From NCBI GenBank assembly GCA_017983695.1, contig JAGOAX010000004.1, positions 124,001 to 188,000 of the forward strand: a stretch of 64,000 nt of DNA. Reading direction: 5' to 3'. The stretch comes from Ferruginibacter sp. Its GTDB lineage: Bacteria > Bacteroidota > Bacteroidia > Chitinophagales > Chitinophagaceae. Numbering within the stretch: position 1 is the first letter of the stretch; each line of letters opens with the position of its first letter. The notes under the pieces are model-generated. The model worked only from the letters and a program-made list of their open reading frames with translations. It had not been told where the DNA came from and did no database searches. Of this stretch, positions 33,303 through 42,732 are shown in pieces. The position numbers were made by a program, and so were the translations under genes.

Positions 33303-34676
33303 ATGTCATCTGCAAATGCAAAACATCCCGAATTAGCAGCCGTCTTTAATAAAGATGAGGCCAGGGTTGACTGGCATGATGAAACCTTGTGGTGGATACG
33401 ACAGAAGAGAGATAAAGCCGCATGGACAATTCCGGAGTGGGAGCAATTAAGAGAAACCGCATCTGCAATAAAAAATAATGTACTCAGCAACCTGCATCAA
33501 TATTTAACGGAGTTTGAAAAAAATGCAATAGCAAATGGTATTAAAATACATTGGGCCGCAGATGCAAAAGAGCATAATGAGATTGTATATTCCATTTTAA
33601 AAGAAAATAATGTACAGCAAATCGTTAAGAGCAAATCGATGCTTACAGAAGAGTGCGGCCTTAATGATCATTTAGCCGCCAATGGTGTTGATGTGGTGGA
33701 TACCGATTTAGGCGAACGTATTGTACAATTAGCCGGCGAACATCCCAGCCATATTGTATTACCCTGCATACATTGGAAGAAAGAAGAGATAGGAGAGTTG
33801 TTTCATAAACATTTGAATACGCCAAAGGGAAATGCCGATCCGCAGTTTTTAACCAATGCGGCAAGAATACATTTAAGGGAAAAATTCTTAACCCGTAAAA
33901 TAGCTATTACCGGTGTAAATTTTGCCGTTGCCGAAACGGGAGAATTTGTAGTAAGCACCAATGAAGGCAATGCAGATATGGGAGCACACCTGGCAGATGT
34001 ACATATTGCCTGCATGGGTATTGAAAAAATTATTCCTCAGCGTAAACATCTGGGTGTTTTTTTAAGATTACTGGCACGGAGTGCAACAGGGCAACCCATT
34101 ACCACTTACTCCAGCCATTTTAAAAACCCAAACACACACCAGCAATTGCATATTGTATTGGTGGATAATGGACGTACAGTTCAATTGGGCAGGGAAAGTT
34201 TTCGCAATTCATTAAAATGCATCCGTTGTGCAGCATGTTTTAATACCTGCCCTGTGTACAGGCGCAGCGGAGGCTTTAGTTATAATGCTGTAGTTGCTGG
34301 GCCAATAGGTTCAATACTGTCGCCAAATCTGGATATGAAAAAGCATGCCGACCTGCCCTTTGCTTCCACGCTTTGCGGCAGTTGTACCAATGTGTGCCCG
34401 GTAAAAATTGATATTCATAACCAGCTCTATCAATGGCGGCAGGTGTTAACAGCTGAAGGATATTCTCCTAAAACAAAAACAATGGCGATGAAAGTGATGG
34501 CCTTCACTTTATCGAAACCAGCTGTTTTTAATTTTGCAGGAAAGGCCGGAAGATGGGTGATAAAGCATATGCCGTTTTTGGTAAATAACCGGCTTAATCC
34601 CTGGTATAAACAAAGAGATCTGCCGACAGCGCCTAAACAATCTTTTACTGAATGGTATAAAAAGAACAGGAAATGA
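33303..34676 (+). CDS. lutB: Lactate utilization Fe-S protein LutB
   Basis: 457 residues. The N-terminal LUD domain contains SKSMLTEECGLN and TDLGERIVQLAGEHPSHIV. Two 4Fe-4S motifs follow: CIRCAACFNTCP near residue 307 and CGSCTNVCP near 360. It passes electrons from lactate oxidation. Its stop overlaps the lutC start by four bases (ATGA), so the two are translationally coupled. Confidence 0.93.
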   Translation: MSSANAKHPELAAVFNKDEARVDWHDETLWWIRQKRDKAAWTIPEWEQLRETASAIKNNVLSNLHQYLTEFEKNAIANGIKIHWAADAKEHNEIVYSILKENNVQQIVKSKSMLTEECGLNDHLAANGVDVVDTDLGERIVQLAGEHPSHIVLPCIHWKKEEIGELFHKHLNTPKGNADPQFLTNAARIHLREKFLTRKIAITGVNFAVAETGEFVVSTNEGNADMGAHLADVHIACMGIEKIIPQRKHLGVFLRLLARSATGQPITTYSSHFKNPNTHQQLHIVLVDNGRTVQLGRESFRNSLKCIRCAACFNTCPVYRRSGGFSYNAVVAGPIGSILSPNLDMKKHADLPFASTLCGSCTNVCPVKIDIHNQLYQWRQVLTAEGYSPKTKTMAMKVMAFTLSKPAVFNFAGKAGRWVIKHMPFLVNNRLNPWYKQRDLPTAPKQSFTEWYKKNRK

Positions 34677-35257
34677 GCAGCAGGAATAAAATATTGGAAG
34701 CAGTAAAATTAAATCAACCTGCATTGCAGCAGTTACCCGATTTAAATACTCTTGTTGCTGTAAAATATGCGGATGCTTTTGTACAGTTTGTTACTGTGCT
34801 TAATGGAATTGGGGGTACAGTGATAGAAATACAAAATACCCATGAGATAAATGAATATGTGAGAAAAAACTTCAGGAGTAATAAAAATTATGTAACTACA
34901 CTCCCCGAATTAAGCGAAATAAAAATACTGGATGGGAATTTAGATGCTCATTTTTTAGAAAATATTGAAGTAGCGGTTGTAAAAGCAATATTTGGTGTTG
35001 CAGAAAATGGGGCCGTATGGCTTACCGAAGACGAAATAAAGATCAGGGCATTGCCTTTTATCTGTCAGCACCTGGCAGTTGTATTACATAAAAAGGATAT
35101 TGTAAACAATATGCATGAAGCCTATAGTTTTATTGCCGATAGTAAATATGGATTTGGTGTTTTTATAGCCGGGCCATCAAAAACAGCAGATATAGAACAG
35201 TCGCTGGTGCTGGGTGCCCATGGCCCTAAAACGATGACGGTTTTTGTTTTGAACTAA
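34673..35257 (+). CDS. lutC: LUD domain protein LutC
   Basis: 194 residues of a single LUD domain with VAVVKAIFGVAENGAVWLTE and the late FGVFIAGPSKTADIEQSLVLGAHGPK, the family signature. It is the third subunit of the LutABC lactate oxidizing complex. Last gene of the rha-lut run; no clear terminator hairpin follows in the 389-base gap. Confidence 0.9.
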   Translation: MSSRNKILEAVKLNQPALQQLPDLNTLVAVKYADAFVQFVTVLNGIGGTVIEIQNTHEINEYVRKNFRSNKNYVTTLPELSEIKILDGNLDAHFLENIEVAVVKAIFGVAENGAVWLTEDEIKIRALPFICQHLAVVLHKKDIVNNMHEAYSFIADSKYGFGVFIAGPSKTADIEQSLVLGAHGPKTMTVFVLN

Positions 35258-35434
35258 TCAAAAAAACCGCCTTTTGTTTATAGTTTTTCACATAGGGTGT
35301 ATAACAGCAATTAATTGCCTGATTGGCAGGATGCCACAGGATAGTGGAGATAGACTAAAGTCGGAATTTACGTTCGTTAAAAGCCAACTGGAAACGATTA
35401 TGGGCTTTCAATAAAACCAACACTGATTGCAACT

Positions 35435-35538
35435 TGCCGGTTTTTAATTTTTGTTTAAACCGGTAACAAAATATAAACTGCTGCTAAATGAGAAAGATAT
35501 ACATTCCCCACTCTTACAAAACCGGCTCCCCCGGTTTT
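35435..35538 (+). promoter_or_regulatory. Paired ACCGG-type inverted repeats upstream of the FAS1-SusCD block
   Basis: TTGCCGGTTT (35435-35444) pairs with AAACCGGTAA (35457-35466), with one G-T. AAAACCGG (35518-35525) pairs perfectly with CCGGTTTT (35531-35538) around a five-base loop. All four half-sites share the CCGGTTT/AAACCGG core. The second is a strong hairpin about 108 bases before the ATG at 35647. Operator pair or leader structure; the rest of the 389-base gap shows no gene. Confidence 0.45.
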
Positions 35539-35646
35539 ACAAATCACCAATTTAAACGGGTATTAGGTTTAATTAAGTAATGTATTTTTTATACCTCATC
35601 TAAGCAGAAGTATTGATAATTTATTTTTTAAAAAGCAGGAAATAGT

Positions 35647-37863
35647 ATGCATAAAAAAATTTACCAGTTGGCGTATGTTGTATTGATTGCCGCAACATTT
35701 ACGTCGTGTCAAAAGAAGTTCGATGAATATTATGCAAGGCCTGATAATCTTGCCGCACCGATTTATCAGCAGCTGGCAGCTAAAGGAAAGTTCACCAGTT
35801 TTTTATCCTTAATAGATAAAGCAGGCTACAAAGAAACTTTAAGTTCGGCAGGTTACTGGACAATTTTTGCTCCAAGTGATTCTGCATTTACTGCTGATAC
35901 AGAATTTGCTGCATTCATTCAAAGCCGTGGTTTCAGCAGTTTAAGTGCCGTTGATTCTGCTACTGCCCAAATGCTGGTGCAATATCTTTTGGTTTATAAT
36001 GCTTTTGAAAAAACCAGGATAGATGATTATCAATCAAGTTTAGGATGGGTGCCCGATAATGCTTTTAAAAGACGTACCACATATTACACCGGCTTTTATA
36101 AAGACACTTCATACACAGGCATCCCTTATACATCGGTTGCATCCAACAGGAATAATACCGGGGCTGTAAATGCATACTATGTACCTGCTGATAATAACAA
36201 TAAATACATTCCTTACTTTACCAGTGAATTTTTAGCAGCCAAAGGCTTATCGCAATCAGACTATACTTATTTCTACCCGGGTTCAACCTTTGCAGGATTT
36301 AATGTGGCTAATGCTAAAGTAACAGAAAAAGATATTGCTGCAGAAAATGGTGTAATACATATTATCGATAAAGTAGTAACACCATTAAACAGTATAGATC
36401 AGTATTTAAGAAACAAGCCGCAGTACAGCCTTTTCAGAAGCATTATTGAAAGGTTTATGGTTTTATTTATTAATAATGTTGATGCTACACGCCGGTATCA
36501 GGTTTTAAACGGTGGCAACCAGGACGTGGCGGTAAAAGTGTATTCCAATCTTTTAGCATTTTCTCCAAACAACGAAAATTATTTTAAGCTGCAGGATAAT
36601 GATGGGCAGAGAGATGGCTGGACAATATTTGTGCCTACCAACGATTCATTGACTAAATACATTAATACTGTGGTGCTGCAACAGTATCCTTCAATCAATT
36701 CCTTACCATTAAGTATAGTATCAGATCTGTTAAATGCACACATGTGGCAATCTACAGTTTGGCCAAGCAAATTCAGCAGCACCTATAATTTTTTAGGTGA
36801 ACCTGCAAAAATGAATAATACCACTGATGTAGTTGACAGAAAGGTGTTGAGTAATGGTATTTTTTACGGTACTAAAAAAGTAAATGAACCTAACGTATTT
36901 TCAACGGTATATGGTAAGGCATACCTCAACCCAAATTATTCGTTAATGACGAGGTTGCTCGACCAGGAATTGAAACCGATAATAACCAACCCCAATGTAA
37001 AGTATACCATGTTCATGGTTTCGGATGCAGTTTTAGCAGCTAAAGGGTATAGCTACAATCCGGGATCTAATTTGTGGAGCTTTGGTGCCGCAACAAATGA
37101 TAGTGTAAGGCTTAATTTAATGCGCATGATAAATACCGGTGTAATAGAAACACCAAATAATGAATTAGCCAATTTAGGTGTAACAGGGGTTAATGGAATT
37201 GCTGGGTCTTATGGCGGTGAGTATATTAAATATGATGGTAACAAAGTTTTCTCCGTAGGTACAATAGAAAAAAATGTATCGGTTACTATTGATAGTGTAG
37301 TACAGGTATTGAACGGTCAGGTGGCCTATATTAATGACCTGCTGTATTATACTTACAGGCCCATTGGCTCCACTATGGCAGTTTTAGGAACACCGGCTGC
37401 ATCTGAGTTTAACTATTTCTGGAACTACCTTAGAAACTCAACAATATTTAATACCGGTACGTTTGAAATAACTGGTATAACTGCAGGATCTTTTTATACT
37501 GTATTTGTTCCCAACAGGGCTTCAATCATTCAGGCCATTAATGATGGGTTGCTGCCGGGCACTGCTGGGGTACCCAATTTTACGCCTACATTAATTGCCG
37601 ATAAATTAAAAGTGGAAAAATTTATTCTATATCATTTTCTTGATAAACGGACTGTGGTGGCAAACGGCAGCGACATAGGTTCCTATCCTTCATTGTTAAG
37701 AAATACAGCAGGCGATCCTGTAACCTTTTCAATACTTTACCCGGGAGGAGTTTTTGAACTGGGGGATGGCTATGGCCGCAAAGCAAGAATGGTTACAACG
37801 CTGAATAATAATTTATCTAACAGAACAGTGATACATCTTGTAGATAATTATTTAAAATATTAA
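35647..37863 (+). CDS. Fasciclin (FAS1) repeat lipoprotein, four repeats
   Basis: 738 residues with a lipobox TFTSC near Cys21 and a short linker. At least four FAS1 modules are seen by their H1-box-like strands: YWTIFAPSDSAF, WTIFVPTNDSL, YTMFMVSDAVL and FYTVFVPNRAS. FAS1 domains mediate adhesion to polysaccharides or proteins. As a surface lipoprotein placed directly before a SusC/SusD pair (43-base gap), it is a good candidate glycan-binding subunit, but no binding data exist. First gene of the block ending at the 50923 terminator. Confidence 0.85.
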   Translation: MHKKIYQLAYVVLIAATFTSCQKKFDEYYARPDNLAAPIYQQLAAKGKFTSFLSLIDKAGYKETLSSAGYWTIFAPSDSAFTADTEFAAFIQSRGFSSLSAVDSATAQMLVQYLLVYNAFEKTRIDDYQSSLGWVPDNAFKRRTTYYTGFYKDTSYTGIPYTSVASNRNNTGAVNAYYVPADNNNKYIPYFTSEFLAAKGLSQSDYTYFYPGSTFAGFNVANAKVTEKDIAAENGVIHIIDKVVTPLNSIDQYLRNKPQYSLFRSIIERFMVLFINNVDATRRYQVLNGGNQDVAVKVYSNLLAFSPNNENYFKLQDNDGQRDGWTIFVPTNDSLTKYINTVVLQQYPSINSLPLSIVSDLLNAHMWQSTVWPSKFSSTYNFLGEPAKMNNTTDVVDRKVLSNGIFYGTKKVNEPNVFSTVYGKAYLNPNYSLMTRLLDQELKPIITNPNVKYTMFMVSDAVLAAKGYSYNPGSNLWSFGAATNDSVRLNLMRMINTGVIETPNNELANLGVTGVNGIAGSYGGEYIKYDGNKVFSVGTIEKNVSVTIDSVVQVLNGQVAYINDLLYYTYRPIGSTMAVLGTPAASEFNYFWNYLRNSTIFNTGTFEITGITAGSFYTVFVPNRASIIQAINDGLLPGTAGVPNFTPTLIADKLKVEKFILYHFLDKRTVVANGSDIGSYPSLLRNTAGDPVTFSILYPGGVFELGDGYGRKARMVTTLNNNLSNRTVIHLVDNYLKY

Positions 37864-37906
37864 TGTCTTTTGAATCAAAAAATTTAAAAAATAAATTCAT
37901 TATATA

Positions 37907-40900
37907 ATGAAAGTTTTATTCACAAAAATAAGTTGCCTGTTGTTTGCAGTGCTTTTGATTAATGCAGCAGTTGCACAATCAACTACAGTACAGGGGAAAA
38001 TTATTGGCGCAAATAAACGTCCCATAGTGGATGTTACTGTTGCAGAAGTTGATGCCGATGGCAGAACCATACGTGCAGTAAAAACAGATGTGGAAGGAAA
38101 TTTTGTTATTAAGATTTCCAATCCAAAAAATAAATTATCATTCAGCCATATCAGTTTCCGTTCTCAAACACTGTCAATAAATACCCGTGCTACTTTTAAT
38201 ATTACCCTGGAAAGTAACAGCAGGGATTTAGGTGATGTGGTAGTGGTATCGCAACGTAAAGCAGATAATGGTATGTTGCCGATATCCGAAAGGGAATTAA
38301 CAACAGCGCAGTCGCACATCAATGCAAAAGACCTTGAAGAAATGCAGGCTGCATCAATTGACCAGGCATTGCAGGGAAGAATGGCGGGTGTGGATATTAC
38401 AGCCAACTCCGGCGATCCTGGTGCAGGCATGCAAATACGTATCAGGGGTACTTCTTCTATCAATGGTTCAAATGATCCGTTAATAGTTGTTGATAATATG
38501 CCTTACGAAACCGCAATACCATCTGATTTTAATTTTGGTGCTGCTGACGAAGTAGGTTATGCAAGCTTATTAAATATTGCTCCTTCGGATATTAAGGATA
38601 TTACCATTTTAAAAGATGCAGCGGCAACAGCCATTTGGGGTTCCAGGGCAGCAAGCGGCGTAGTTGTAATTACAACTAAAAGAGGTGTTGTAGGCAAACC
38701 TTCATTTACTTATACCAATAAAACATCGGTTACAAAACAACCCGACGCCATTCCAATGCTTTCCGGCGATCAGTATTCTACTTTAATTCCCGAGGAATAT
38801 ATGAATGCAACAGGAACGCCGCTTAATACGCAGAATATTAAAGAATTTCAGTACGATCCTAATGATCCCTATTGGTACAATAATTACAGTAAAAACACCG
38901 ACTGGATAAAAGCCATTACACAAAAAGGCTTTATGCAGGACCATAATATATCAATGACAGGTGGTGGCGAAAAAGCAAGATATTTTGCATCACTTGGATA
39001 TCTTAGTCAAAAAGGTACTACTATCGGTACTTATTTAAACCGTATCAGCACCCGTATCAATTTAGATTATATCGTATCTGAACGTATCCGCTTTAAATCC
39101 GACATTTCTTACTCTTACACAGATAATAACCGGAACTTTGCAAATAACTTAAGGGATATTGCGTACAGAAAGATGCCCAACATGAGCATTTATGAGTACG
39201 ATGAATTCGGTAATTTATCAGGAAATTATTTTACACCGGCTACCAATATACAGGGCTTTTACCAGAGTTTAAGCAGCAGTGGAAATGTGGTAGGTACAGC
39301 AAATCCTGTAGCCATGGCAAATGATGCAAGTAATAAAATCATCAGCCAAAGGGTAACACCGCATTTTAACCTGCAGTACGAAATTTTGAAAAAAGTTTTA
39401 ATGGCAACTTTTGATGTGCAGTTTGATGTAAACAATAATAAAAACAACAGCTTCCTGCCTCAAACTTCTACCGGCAGGCCATGGACAGAAACTTCAGTTA
39501 ACAGGGCTTATGATGGGGATATAGATGTGTTTAATGTGCAAACAAAAGCCAATGTTGTTTATACTCCTAATTTTAAAAATATAAAGCATAAATTAATAAG
39601 TTTCCTTTCATTGAATACTTACGATAACAAATATGTATCGCAGGAAATATTGCTTTCCAATACTGCATCTTCAATATTACAGGATCCTTCCAATATTGGC
39701 CGTACACAAAATGGCGAATCGAGGCTTGTGGCATATTCGGGCCAAACCCGTAGTATTGGTTTACTGGTAAGTGGACAGTATAGTTTTATGGATAAGTATA
39801 TCATAAACGTCGGACTTCGTGGAGATGGTAACTCAAGATTTGGCCCCGCAAACCGGTACGGATTATTCCCGTCAGCATCTTTTAGGTGGAGAATGTCTGA
39901 CGAAAAATTCATGAAGCGTTTCAACAAACAAATTGATGACCTCAGTTTCAGGGCAAGTTATGGCCAGTCTGGTAATCAGCCACGCAGAGACTATAGTTAC
40001 ATTAATACCTATAATACTTTTTCACGGTCATATCTTGGCCAAGCTGGTGTATACCCCGGTAATATGGAATTATCTAATTTAAAATGGGAGACCATCGTAG
40101 GGCAGAATGCAGGTATTAATTTAAGCATGTTCAACCGGCGCATTACAGCTGATGTGGAGTTTTATATTAACCGTACCAAACAGATGTATTTTCCAGGGTT
40201 GCAAATTTCCTCAATCAACGGGTTTAATAATGTTGATATGAATGTGGGTACAATGGATAACCAGGGTTTTGAACTGGCCCTTGGATTTACACCTGTAAAA
40301 ACAAAAAAATGGCAGCTGGATTTTAATTTCAATATTGCCCGTAATGTAAATGTGATACGTGAGATATCAGATTTGTATCCGAGAGATAAAGGAAATATTG
40401 AAGCAAACGGCCAGTACAAAACTTATTTGCAGATCAATAATCCCTTTGGTTCTTTTTATGGATTTAAATTCAAAGGCGTTTATAAAGATTTACAATCTAC
40501 TATCGCCACAGATGCAAGTGGGAAAAATATTATTGGCCCAACAGGTCAAACTGTTTACATGAAATTTAATTATCCAAGTATTGGGTATACTTTTCAACCA
40601 GGAGATGCCATGTATGAGGATATAAACAACGACGGCAATATAAATTACCAGGATATTGTTTACCTCGGTAACAGTATGCCAAAATACAGTGGTGGTTTTG
40701 GTACTTCATTATCTCATAAAGGCCAGTGGAAATTTACTGCATTCTTTACTTACAGGTACAAATTCGACCTTGTAAACGGCACTAAAATCAATACTACCAA
40801 TATGTATGGTTTCGATAACCAGAGTACAGCAACATTAAGCCGCTGGAGAAAAGAGGGTGATGTTACTGATATGCCAAGGGCTATGTACCGGACCGGCTAC

Positions 40901-41179
40901 AACTGGCTTGGTAGCGACAGGTATGTTGAAGATGCATCTTACCTGCGTTTTAGAACAGCAACAATAAGATATACTGCGGCTAAAAAACTGGTACAAAAAC
41001 TTAAATTAAAAAACCTGAGTGCATATATAAGTGTTGAAAATTTATATACATGGACAAATTACACAGGACAGGATCCGGAAGTAAGTGTAAGAGGCAGCGA
41101 TCCGTTCAGGGTAGCTATTGATTATTCTTATACACCACCGGTTAAAACAGTAACACTTGGTATTACTGCAAGTTTTTAA
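37907..41179 (+). CDS. SusC/RagA family TonB-dependent transporter 1
   Basis: 1090 residues with a signal peptide (1-24), an N-terminal carboxypeptidase-regulatory-like domain (about 27-105), then LGDVVVVSQRKA in place of the usual TonB-box context, a plug (RMAGVDITANSGDPGAGMQI, then IRGTSSI, DITILKDAAATAIWGSRAASGVVVITTK) and a long barrel to the C-terminal TLGITASF. It imports oligosaccharides with its SusD partner, 20 bases downstream. Confidence 0.93.
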   Translation: MKVLFTKISCLLFAVLLINAAVAQSTTVQGKIIGANKRPIVDVTVAEVDADGRTIRAVKTDVEGNFVIKISNPKNKLSFSHISFRSQTLSINTRATFNITLESNSRDLGDVVVVSQRKADNGMLPISERELTTAQSHINAKDLEEMQAASIDQALQGRMAGVDITANSGDPGAGMQIRIRGTSSINGSNDPLIVVDNMPYETAIPSDFNFGAADEVGYASLLNIAPSDIKDITILKDAAATAIWGSRAASGVVVITTKRGVVGKPSFTYTNKTSVTKQPDAIPMLSGDQYSTLIPEEYMNATGTPLNTQNIKEFQYDPNDPYWYNNYSKNTDWIKAITQKGFMQDHNISMTGGGEKARYFASLGYLSQKGTTIGTYLNRISTRINLDYIVSERIRFKSDISYSYTDNNRNFANNLRDIAYRKMPNMSIYEYDEFGNLSGNYFTPATNIQGFYQSLSSSGNVVGTANPVAMANDASNKIISQRVTPHFNLQYEILKKVLMATFDVQFDVNNNKNNSFLPQTSTGRPWTETSVNRAYDGDIDVFNVQTKANVVYTPNFKNIKHKLISFLSLNTYDNKYVSQEILLSNTASSILQDPSNIGRTQNGESRLVAYSGQTRSIGLLVSGQYSFMDKYIINVGLRGDGNSRFGPANRYGLFPSASFRWRMSDEKFMKRFNKQIDDLSFRASYGQSGNQPRRDYSYINTYNTFSRSYLGQAGVYPGNMELSNLKWETIVGQNAGINLSMFNRRITADVEFYINRTKQMYFPGLQISSINGFNNVDMNVGTMDNQGFELALGFTPVKTKKWQLDFNFNIARNVNVIREISDLYPRDKGNIEANGQYKTYLQINNPFGSFYGFKFKGVYKDLQSTIATDASGKNIIGPTGQTVYMKFNYPSIGYTFQPGDAMYEDINNDGNINYQDIVYLGNSMPKYSGGFGTSLSHKGQWKFTAFFTYRYKFDLVNGTKINTTNMYGFDNQSTATLSRWRKEGDVTDMPRAMYRTGYNWLGSDRYVEDASYLRFRTATIRYTAAKKLVQKLKLKNLSAYISVENLYTWTNYTGQDPEVSVRGSDPFRVAIDYSYTPPVKTVTLGITASF

Positions 41180-41199
41180 AATAATTTAAACGAAATACA

Positions 41200-42708
41200 A
41201 TGTTGAAAAAAACAGTTTTAAAATTATTGATGTTATTAATGCTGGTGCCATTTGTATCATGTAAAAAATGGCTCGACTTACAACCACAGGATGGTTTAAC
41301 AGGTGCCGAATACTGGAAAACAAAAGAACAGGTAGCTGCAGCAGTCACGGGTTGTTATATATCTCTTACCGGTTCTCAAACCGGAGCAAGAAGCAATACC
41401 GAGTCGTTTTTTGTGTGGGGAGAGTTGAGAGCAGATATGCTTACAAGTACCTTGGCAACTACAGCCGAACAAATTGATGTGATTAATGTAAATATGTTGC
41501 CCAGTAATAGTATTGCAAACTGGAGAGGTATTTACGAAACCATTAATTATTGCAATACCGTTATTGATTATGCCCCTGGTGTATTGGCAGAGGATGCTAC
41601 ATTTACGCAGGCAGCATTAGATAAAGCTATTGCAGAAGCAAAAACCATAAGGGCTCTGATGTATTTTTATCTGGTACGTACATTTGACCAGGTGCCTCTT
41701 AAATTAAAAGCAACGCAAAGTGATAAGGACATTGTATCAATTCCAAAAAGTCCACAGGAAGATGTATTGGCACAGGTAGTAAAAGATTTAAGTGAAGCAG
41801 AAACTGCAGCTGTGGTTGACTACGGCGACAGGGCTTTAAATAAAGGAAGAATAACCAAAGCCACAGTTAATGCAATACAGGCAGATGTGTATTTATGGAT
41901 GGAAAAATATACAGAAGCTGTTGCGGCCTGCGATAAAATAATTTCTACTGCTGCATTTGGCTTGGTTGATGGTGCCGATGCCAATACCTGGTACAGAACT
42001 TTATATGTAAACGGAAATAGTAACGAAAGTATTTTTGAATTGCAGTTTGACAACCAGAACCTGAATCCGTTTTACACAATGTTTAATGCTAATAGAAAGT
42101 TTATTGCCAGCCCTATTGTAATGGATGAAATTTATACCATCGACCTGGTTGATCCATTAAAGGCAGATATAAGGGGCGATGGTGTTGCTGTAAGATCTAC
42201 TGACCAGTTGATATGGAAATTTGTGGCGCTTAGTACTAACCCAAGTAATTCTTCCTTACGTGTGCAATCAGAATCTTTTGCACACTGGATCATGTACAGG
42301 TATGCTGATGTTTTGCTGATAAAAGCAGAAGCATTAAACCAGTTGGGCAAGGGGCCAGAAGCATTAGATTTAGTGACGCAGATAAGAACCAGGGCCAGGG
42401 CACTTGTTTCTACCAATACCAATCCTACCCCCACCGATAAATTAATGGTAGGCGATTTTATTTTAAAAGAACGGGCAAGAGAATTTGCATTTGAAGGTAA
42501 ACGCTGGTACGATTTATTGAGAAATGCCCGGAGGAATAATTATGAAAGATTAGAACTGTTACTGGATGTGGTTGCCGGTACCGTACCTGCAAACCGCCAG
42601 CAATCGGCCATTGCAAAAATGAAAGATAAAAACTGCCATTACCTGCCGATATTCACTTATGAGTTAACAACAAATAAGGCCTTGGTACAAAATCCATTTT
42701 ATAAATAA
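41200..42708 (+). CDS. RagB/SusD family outer-membrane lipoprotein 1
   Basis: 502 residues, lipobox FVSC (Cys21). SusD features: KKWLDLQPQDGLTGAEYWKTKEQVAAAVTGCY at the start in segments, TPR-like helices including AEAKTIRALMYFYLVRTFDQVPL, and the C-terminal ERAREFAFEGKRWYDLLRNAR. It captures oligosaccharide for the SusC at 37907. The FAS1 gene follows after 24 bases. Confidence 0.92.
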   Translation: MLKKTVLKLLMLLMLVPFVSCKKWLDLQPQDGLTGAEYWKTKEQVAAAVTGCYISLTGSQTGARSNTESFFVWGELRADMLTSTLATTAEQIDVINVNMLPSNSIANWRGIYETINYCNTVIDYAPGVLAEDATFTQAALDKAIAEAKTIRALMYFYLVRTFDQVPLKLKATQSDKDIVSIPKSPQEDVLAQVVKDLSEAETAAVVDYGDRALNKGRITKATVNAIQADVYLWMEKYTEAVAACDKIISTAAFGLVDGADANTWYRTLYVNGNSNESIFELQFDNQNLNPFYTMFNANRKFIASPIVMDEIYTIDLVDPLKADIRGDGVAVRSTDQLIWKFVALSTNPSNSSLRVQSESFAHWIMYRYADVLLIKAEALNQLGKGPEALDLVTQIRTRARALVSTNTNPTPTDKLMVGDFILKERAREFAFEGKRWYDLLRNARRNNYERLELLLDVVAGTVPANRQQSAIAKMKDKNCHYLPIFTYELTTNKALVQNPFYK

Positions 42709-42732
42709 TTAGTAAGAAATAAAATTAAGCGT

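Noticed and set aside
35388..35400. Third copy of the kdgK/SusC dyad motif before the FAS1 block
   Set aside because: AACTGGAAACGAT matches only 9 of 13 positions and has little dyad symmetry, so it may be chance.
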